Below, in pieces: positions 7,953-12,538 of a DNA stretch of 12,538 nucleotides. How positions within the stretch are numbered: the stretch's first letter is position 1; every line of letters starts with the position of its first letter. Under the pieces are notes generated by a model. That model did not search any database and had not been told where the DNA came from. It saw only the letters and a list, made by a program, of their open reading frames with translations. The stretch is taken from NCBI GenBank assembly GCA_003024985.2, contig PXIH01S0000298.1; one strand, 5' to 3'. The translations under genes were made by a program, and so were the position numbers. This stretch comes from Euperipatoides rowelli. Its lineage: Eukaryota; Onychophora; Udeonychophora; Euonychophora; Peripatopsidae.

Positions 7953-8819
7953 GATAATTATTATTTGAATATTTTAAAATAAAGCCTAATATTATATAAA
8001 CTGCTGTGAATCCTGAATTTAAAATATTCACGACTCAATACTTGGATACCAGTATATTAAATAAATTGAGGCACTCAGCGCAAAAATGGCTCAACCAACT
8101 AAAATATGAAAATGAATTTAACAGTATGGCTACATTCTACACATAATAATCTTTGAGTACAAAATTGGCTCAGCCCACCTTCTGAATTTACTCCGCATAT
8201 ACTGTAGAATGGTAAAGGTATTATTGCATTGGTGTTGATCACTGCCTCATGGATTGCAATATAGACCCAACTTTAAAATATGTGAGGGTTGATCCAGTCT
8301 TGCAACTAAATTCAGAGGATATTAATGTAATTTTCCTACTAACAAATTAATTAAAATAACTGTTTTCTTATATTTTTATATTGATTTTAATAGTGGTTTA
8401 CTTATTATTGCTTTCTAATAAGCAAAATCTATTTTGTGTGTCAGTGTTTGTATTGAATATGAAGCCCACTTAATAATAATAATAATTAGTTATTTATTAC
8501 TAATATGTAGGCCTATCCGACATATTTTATCAAATTCATTGAAAATTAGGTAATGTAATAGTGGCCCATCCCACATTTACCTAAGAAAAAAAATTATTTG
8601 TAATAAATTAATATGGGTATTAAAAACAAGATACTAAACTGCAATAGATTAAAACATTTCAAAAGTGTAGTCAAAGCCATAAATATGTTTTAATTTTTCA
8701 CTAAAACTTTGTGTTTTTCTCAATAAGAACTTAGTAGGGGTTAGACTGCTATTGTGATGAGTGCCTCAATTAAGTTTATTATAAACAATAAATATATTTT
8801 TCTTTTAAGAAACACTTAC

Positions 8820-8935
8820 TAATGGCTTGAGTGAGCTAATATAAGCTTGCCATTGAGGATCATCAAAAACCAATCCATATGCACTCTGATTGTCATGTGT
8901 TAAATCCAATACCTCAACTATACTTTCCCCATAAC
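8820..8935 (-). CDS. TMEM94: TMEM94 homologue, internal exon A (116 nt)
   Basis: The minus-strand acceptor TTTTTTTTCAG precedes G at 8935, and the donor CATTA|GTAAGTG follows A at 8820. The exon supplies GT of a split codon, then 38 codons. These begin YGESIVEVLDLTHDNQSAYG and end LVFDDPQWQAYISSLKPL. Recalled human TMEM94 reads LEMLSLSQDQQ, then IQFDDSNWQLHLTSLKPLGL at the same place. The F-D-D-x-x-W-Q and SLKPL residues are conserved. The frame running on to an ATG at 9012-9014 is intron read-through and not a true start, because it crosses the poly-T acceptor. This part of TMEM94 lies in the large cytoplasmic loop, after a variable acidic/serine-rich stretch. The upstream exon (ending with one base of a codon, presumably G) was not found to the right, so that intron is probably longer than 3.6 kb or the exon is too divergent to see. 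Confidence 0.85.
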
Positions 8936-10349
8936 CTGAAAAAAAAATGTTTATAATAAGAAAATGTATGACTGTGTTTCTGTAATTTAATGTGGGAATA
9001 AAAATGTAATCCACACTTAGTCACTTTTATCTTTTCCATTTAGTATCTTTCTTATTTTCATACATTTTCAATTCACAAAGAACGAGGAAATATCTACCAG
9101 TGAATTACCATACAAGTGACATTTGTACAAATGAATAAATAACAATCATTTTAGCTTCTGAACCCACATTATCAGTCTGACTATCTTGAAATCAATATTT
9201 CATTCAAATAATCTAACAAAAGAATTAGAGCAAATATTCCAATAAAAGAAATAAAAAAACAAATGGAAAGAAATCAATCTAAACTCAAACGTTAAGTTAT
9301 ATATTAATAATTTTTTTAAATAATTAAATCTGAATTAAGTTCAAACTCATTTTACTATGATAATCTATAAATCCTAATTTCAGCCAAATACCCTAAAGGG
9401 TTCCAGTTATGATTATAATAGAAGAGGCAACAAATTAGAAATAAGTGAAAGATGGGTGGCCAGCGTTAAGGTTCAGAAATGTATAATGATTTTTCCCATT
9501 TCAAGTAGTGGTAAATTACAGTAGTTTCATAAGGTAGGATATTTGTATAGTAACCTATATACAGTATACCGAATATCCTTTATACCATACTAGTGGCATT
9601 TGTACAAAGGCAAGCTTATGTGTTAGTAATTAAAAAGTGTAAGTTTTTATTCTTTAACTTTGAGCTAGAAGTTTGTGATTTAATATTCACATTTTTTCTA
9701 ATAACTCAAAGCTTTCAATGAAATAACATTTTGAAATGACTATTTTATATCTGAGCATTTTCTCAAGTGGTTAAATATGCATTTATTTAAATTTAATCAT
9801 ATTTCTTTACTCTTATTCACTTCGACAATTAGAGAAACAGATTGCTCCACATCTGTGCCATTCTTTGAAAACAAGAGAAAGCAGCATAGTGTGATAAATT
9901 AAATATGACTGACCAAATCTTTAATAATCACTAATTTGTGATTCAAAATAAAAAAAATAATTTTAAAGTATTAAATAAAATATTCAAAATCCATTTTTAA
10001 TTACTATTTATTGATCATTGAATATTTTTAATGATGTATGGCTAATTGCTATAATATTTGTGAAATTGTCTGAAATTTCATTATTCATTCATCAATCATA
10101 TAATAAAAAAAATTTATTGTGTGGTATTATAACATGTGAATTAACTTTGCCCATGTTTTCTATTTCAATTCAATTAATACCGTAGCTTTCTGAAATTTTA
10201 ATTATAACTAAATCTATATTATATGTGTTCTCAGAGAGACTACTTAACCCTTTACAAACAGTAAGATATTGGGGTGGAATTTTTTTGTTTCATTGTTATA
10301 TATTACTTTGCTAAATAAAATAAAAACTTAAGCTAAACTTCTCTAGTTT
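8936..10349. other. AT-rich stretch, probable upstream intron
   Basis: No supported exon was found on either strand. A slightly less AT-rich patch at about 9384-9525 has a plus-strand open frame containing SERWVASVKVQK behind a CTAATTTCAG acceptor-like word. It is short, resembles no family and lacks a good donor, so I do not call it. TACAGTA-type words occur at about 9518 and 9560. Confidence 0.4.
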
Positions 10350-10445
10350 AAAAGTCTTTTTATGAATTAAGGGTTTATTTTAAGGGCCTTTTGAGTATTA
10401 ATGATTTATTTTAAGGTCTTTTTTTACTAATTAAGGATTTGTTTT
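10350..10445. repeat. Three tandem copies of a ~32-bp AT-rich unit
   Basis: Units lie at 10350-10381, 10382-10412 and 10413-10445 (32, 31 and 33 bp), with a partial fourth to about 10464. Each starts AA(A/G)G(T/G)(C)CTTTT, passes through ATTAA(G/T)G and ends (G)TTTATTTT or TTTGTTTT. Divergence is moderate. No coding meaning. Confidence 0.6.
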
Positions 10446-10546
10446 ATACTAATGGTTATATTTGGTTTAACATGCACTTGGGTATTAAATATATTAAGCA
10501 CTTATGATCTGTGCACCAGAGAATGATCAAATCCAATGCGGAGAAT

Positions 10547-11060
10547 ATCTTTTCTTTCACTCATTCATTGCCAACATGTTTGCACTTTACATGAGATATT
10601 ACCATAAAGCATCACACATTATCAATCTCCAATCTTATCTTTCTAATGCTAAGCAGACAAGATCTTTTCTTTCACTCATACATTGACAACATCTTTGCAC
10701 TTTACATGAGCTATTACCATAATCTTATCTTTCTAATGCTAAGCAGACATGATCTTTTCTTTCACTCATGCATTGCTACATCTTTGCACTTTACATGATA
10801 TATTATCATAAAAGCATCAGCACATTATCAATCTCCATTCTTATCTTTCTAATGCTAAGCAGATATGATCTTTTCTTTCACTCATACATTGACATCTTTG
10901 CACTTNAAGCTGACATGATCTTTTCTTTCACTCATACATTGCCAACATCTTTGCACTTTACATGAGATATTACCATAAAGCATCAGCACATTATCAAACT
11001 CCATTCTTATATTTCTAATGCTAAGCAGACATGGTCTTTTCTTTCACTCATGCATTGCCA
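10547..11060. repeat. Minisatellite, ~116-bp unit, five copies plus a partial
   Basis: Units start at ATCTTTTCTTTCACTCAT: 10547, 10662, 10752, 10868, 10918 and (as GTCTTTTC) 11034. Their lengths are 115, 90, 116, 50 and 116 bp, plus a 27-bp partial. A full unit runs through CATTGCCAACATCTTTGCAC, ACATGAGATATTACCATAAA, CATCAGCACATTATCAATCT, then CTTATCTTTCTAATGCTAAG and CAGACATG. Copies are highly similar. The 90-bp unit lacks the segment from AAGCATCA to CTCC. The 50-bp unit lacks everything from about TACATGAG up to the AAGC.GACATG end, and holds the ambiguous base at 10906 exactly at its junction. The plus-strand open frames across the array are by-products of the repeat. True copy number in the genome may be higher. 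Confidence 0.9.
10906..10906. other. Single ambiguous base (N) inside the minisatellite
   Basis: The only non-ACGT symbol in the window sits in the shortest repeat unit, at the point where CTTTGCACTT jumps to AAGCTGACATG. A join or consensus conflict between repeat copies in the assembly would produce this. The 50-bp unit may therefore be artificial. Confidence 0.7.
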
Positions 11061-11460
11061 CACAGCATGGTCATCTACAATAACATATTTTTGAATGCTA
11101 ATCATATAAAAAGCCAAGATTGAATGTTTCAATCAGTCTAAGTTGAGATCAGGAGCCACCTCAACTCCCCTTGCCTCTCCACTTATCAAGGTTGAACCTA
11201 TCCAATGAACTTTAGTATACTTTGTATATAATTGCCAACATACAGTTGCCAATGAACTATATCATTATATTTAGGCGTAGGCCTTTAGCTTTTACAGTAA
11301 AATAATTAATATTCTCCTATAAATACTTTACATTTTATCTTATAAATATATTACATATAAATACATGAATATACTATAATATTAGGAGTTGCACCAAATG
11401 TCGGCTTCACATTCGGTTTGCATTTAATATCTTTACCACAGGCAATCCCTTCTATCCAAA
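11061..11460. other. Stretch without recognisable gene
   Basis: A patch at about 11113-11205 is less AT-rich (containing AGGAGCCACCTCAACTCCCC) and has a 33-codon plus-strand open frame, but it matches no family I know. The rest is AT-rich, with a TAGGCCTTTAG word near 11276. Nothing else was seen. Confidence 0.4.
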
Positions 11461-11485
11461 CCCCCCCCCCCCAAAAAAAAAAAAA
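11461..11485. repeat. C12 followed by A13 homopolymer tract
   Basis: Twelve C (11461-11472) abut thirteen A (11473-11485), followed by GTCCAACCGC. A similar C-rich then A-rich order followed by GTCTAA occurs at about 68-100, so both may derive from one repeat family. Lengths are unreliable because homopolymers are prone to sequencing and slippage error. Confidence 0.6.
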
Positions 11486-11817
11486 GTCCAACCGCTATTG
11501 ACTGATTACATTGAAACAAATCATCAGACTAAAAACATGTCTAGACCTCCTTCATCCTTTTTAGAAGCATATGATAAAATATTAAAATCTACTATAGACT
11601 TGATAAAATGGATTCTAAACTATTGTTAGAATTATTGATATGTTTACTACATTCTCAGAAAAGGTTAAGAGATTTAGAATATAATTTAACACAAAATGGT
11701 TTGTGTCATTATGACTTTCAAAGTTTGACCTCTGTATATAATACACTTTTTAAAGATCTAAAAATGCAATATTTGTTTTCCTTCATAAAATAACCTATTC
11801 TGAAAGAATTAACAATA

Positions 11818-11844
11818 ATATATATATATATTTGTGTGTGTGTG
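11818..11844. repeat. (AT)n-(GT)n microsatellite
   Basis: An alternating AT run (11818-11830) passes through TTT into a GT run (to 11844). It separates the open frame at 11608-11793 from the LINE-like remains downstream. Confidence 0.7.
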
Positions 11845-11879
11845 ATATTTACATTTTTAAAATTATTTTAATCTTAGGA

Positions 11880-12520
11880 TTGCAAAGCAATTATACAATT
11901 CACTATATAGGTCAGTATAATTCTATGGTAGTGAATTATGGAGTAATAATTTCATATAAACAACTAGAAATTTAATGGACGATTACAGATTCCCTAAGAA
12001 ATTATATAGACACATGACAGAACTACAATTGTGAAATGAGGTGGGACTATCTCAAAACTTTATATCAACAATTGGTTATCATCTTTGGGTTATTAATTTC
12101 TAACTACAGTAATTCTTTTGATAATGAATTTATTAGTATTTATTTTGATAAGAGTTATTTATACTCTGTGTTTCTTTGAGATAAGAGGATTATGGTAAAA
12201 GAATTAATACAAAATTCTATATTGCATTATAATTTGATTCTAGAAAGATATTTTTAAATTTGGAATTAAAATATATTAGATTGTGGGGCCAATTAAAAAC
12301 TGGTTATGGCGAAGCTATATTTGTCTCAGGAATCCAATATACGAGCACATATCAGAATTTAATTTGTATATTTTGTAATAAACAAGAAAAAGAGACTTTT
12401 TTTATCATATAGTTTTTAACTTCCAAATATATTTAATTTATAGAAAGAGAAATCTATCCAAATATGGATCTATTAAGTTAAAAAAAAATTATGATTCAAA
12501 TAATTTATTTGTAGATTCAC
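11880..12520 (+). pseudogene. Decayed non-LTR retrotransposon C-terminus
   Basis: On the plus strand, scattered frames carry the landmarks found downstream of the reverse transcriptase core in many animal LINEs. FYGSELWSNN (about 11920-11949) matches the common LLYGSE.W motif. Farther on, QNLICIFCNKQEKETFFII (12353-12409) resembles the terminal RxCxxCxxxxxETxxHF knuckle-like motif, followed by residues like SKYI.FIEREIY (Y....R..Y in the family). Many stops and at least two frame changes separate them, so the copy is long dead. It runs off or close to the right edge. The catalytic FADD region is not seen. The upstream open frame at 11608-11793 may or may not belong to it. The clade cannot be assigned. 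Confidence 0.55.
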
Positions 12521-12538
12521 TGTTGAAGAATGTATCTT

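Larger units (their letters stand above)
5862..8819 (-). other. TMEM94 intron between exons A and B (2,958 bp)
   Basis: On the minus strand this intron starts with GTAAGTG at 8819 and ends with TATAG at 5862. Both splice borders match consensus, and the phase (0) agrees on both sides. It holds the degenerate ~110-bp tandem array, the inverted-repeat element inside it, and the hAT-like remnant; each is listed separately. The rest (about 5862-6019 and 7953-8819) is AT-rich with no gene. Intron assignment follows from the two exons and has no transcript support. Confidence 0.8.

Noticed and set aside
8936-9014. Extension of exon A to an ATG at 9014
   Set aside because: This part crosses a poly-T tract ending in CAG, a clear splice acceptor, so it is intron and the ATG is not a start.
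9378-9525. Plus-strand open frame with SERWVASVKVQK behind an acceptor-like CAG
   Set aside because: Under 50 codons, no good donor and no family resemblance; chance is likely.
10504-10686. 60-codon plus-strand open frame
   Set aside because: It lies mostly in the first minisatellite unit; the frame is a by-product of the repeat.
10768-10965. 65-codon plus-strand open frame
   Set aside because: It spans several minisatellite units and the ambiguous base; it is not a gene.
11113-11205. 33-codon plus-strand open frame in a less AT-rich patch
   Set aside because: Too short, without splice sites or a known motif.
11608-11793. 61-codon plus-strand open frame (MDSKLLLELL...)
   Set aside because: No recognisable domain and no promoter or splice context. 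It may be part of the decayed LINE downstream, but shows no reverse transcriptase or endonuclease motif.
1-12538. CRISPR array, operon or bacterial defence system
   Set aside because: There are no spaced identical repeats, no prokaryotic gene packing and no long open frames; the sequence is animal genomic DNA.

Overview
This is eukaryotic, strongly AT-rich animal DNA. There is no bacterial-style gene packing. Coding sequence appears only as short exons with GT/AG borders, set among introns full of transposon remnants, tandem repeats and homopolymer runs. Recurring words such as TACAGTA/TACTGTA and TAGGCCT, together with CR1-like LINE and tRNA-SINE remnants, suggest a non-vertebrate metazoan, plausibly a marine deuterostome. 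That placement is an inference and is weak.

The one host gene I can name lies on the minus strand. Exon A (8820-8935) and exon B (5740-5861) join in phase and encode a conserved cytoplasmic-loop segment of TMEM94, reported in the literature as ERMA, a P-type-ATPase-like ER magnesium transporter. A third candidate, a phase-compatible 30-nt micro-exon (4659-4688), follows in the same direction. Transcription runs from high to low coordinates. I found no further TMEM94 exons, so 1-4658 and 8936-12538 are probably introns of the same gene or flanking DNA.

Region by region: 1-235 is a retroelement 3'-end-like repeat with two diverged copies of a 55-bp motif. 600-931 (minus) is the decayed C-terminus of a CR1-like LINE ORF2. 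1436-1635 holds a doubtful ankyrin-like acceptor/open frame. 2683-2976 (minus) is a full-length tRNA-derived SINE between perfect 19-bp target-site duplications. 2996-4658 is AT-rich with one perfect hairpin. 4659-5861 holds the micro-exon, an unexplained 85-codon open frame and exon B. The 2,958-bp intron between exons B and A contains an old ~110-bp tandem array (about 6020-7218) split by a 582-bp TA-flanked inverted-repeat element (6126-6707), then a hAT-like remnant with a GC-rich palindrome cluster (7221-7952). Beyond exon A come AT-rich DNA, a 3-copy 32-bp tandem (10350-10445), a ~116-bp minisatellite (10547-11060) containing the window's only N, a C12/A13 tract, and a decayed plus-strand LINE C-terminus (about 11880-12520).

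I see no new multi-gene system. The most original observations are the candidate in-frame micro-exon in TMEM94, the intact SINE, and the inverted-repeat element nested in a decayed tandem array.
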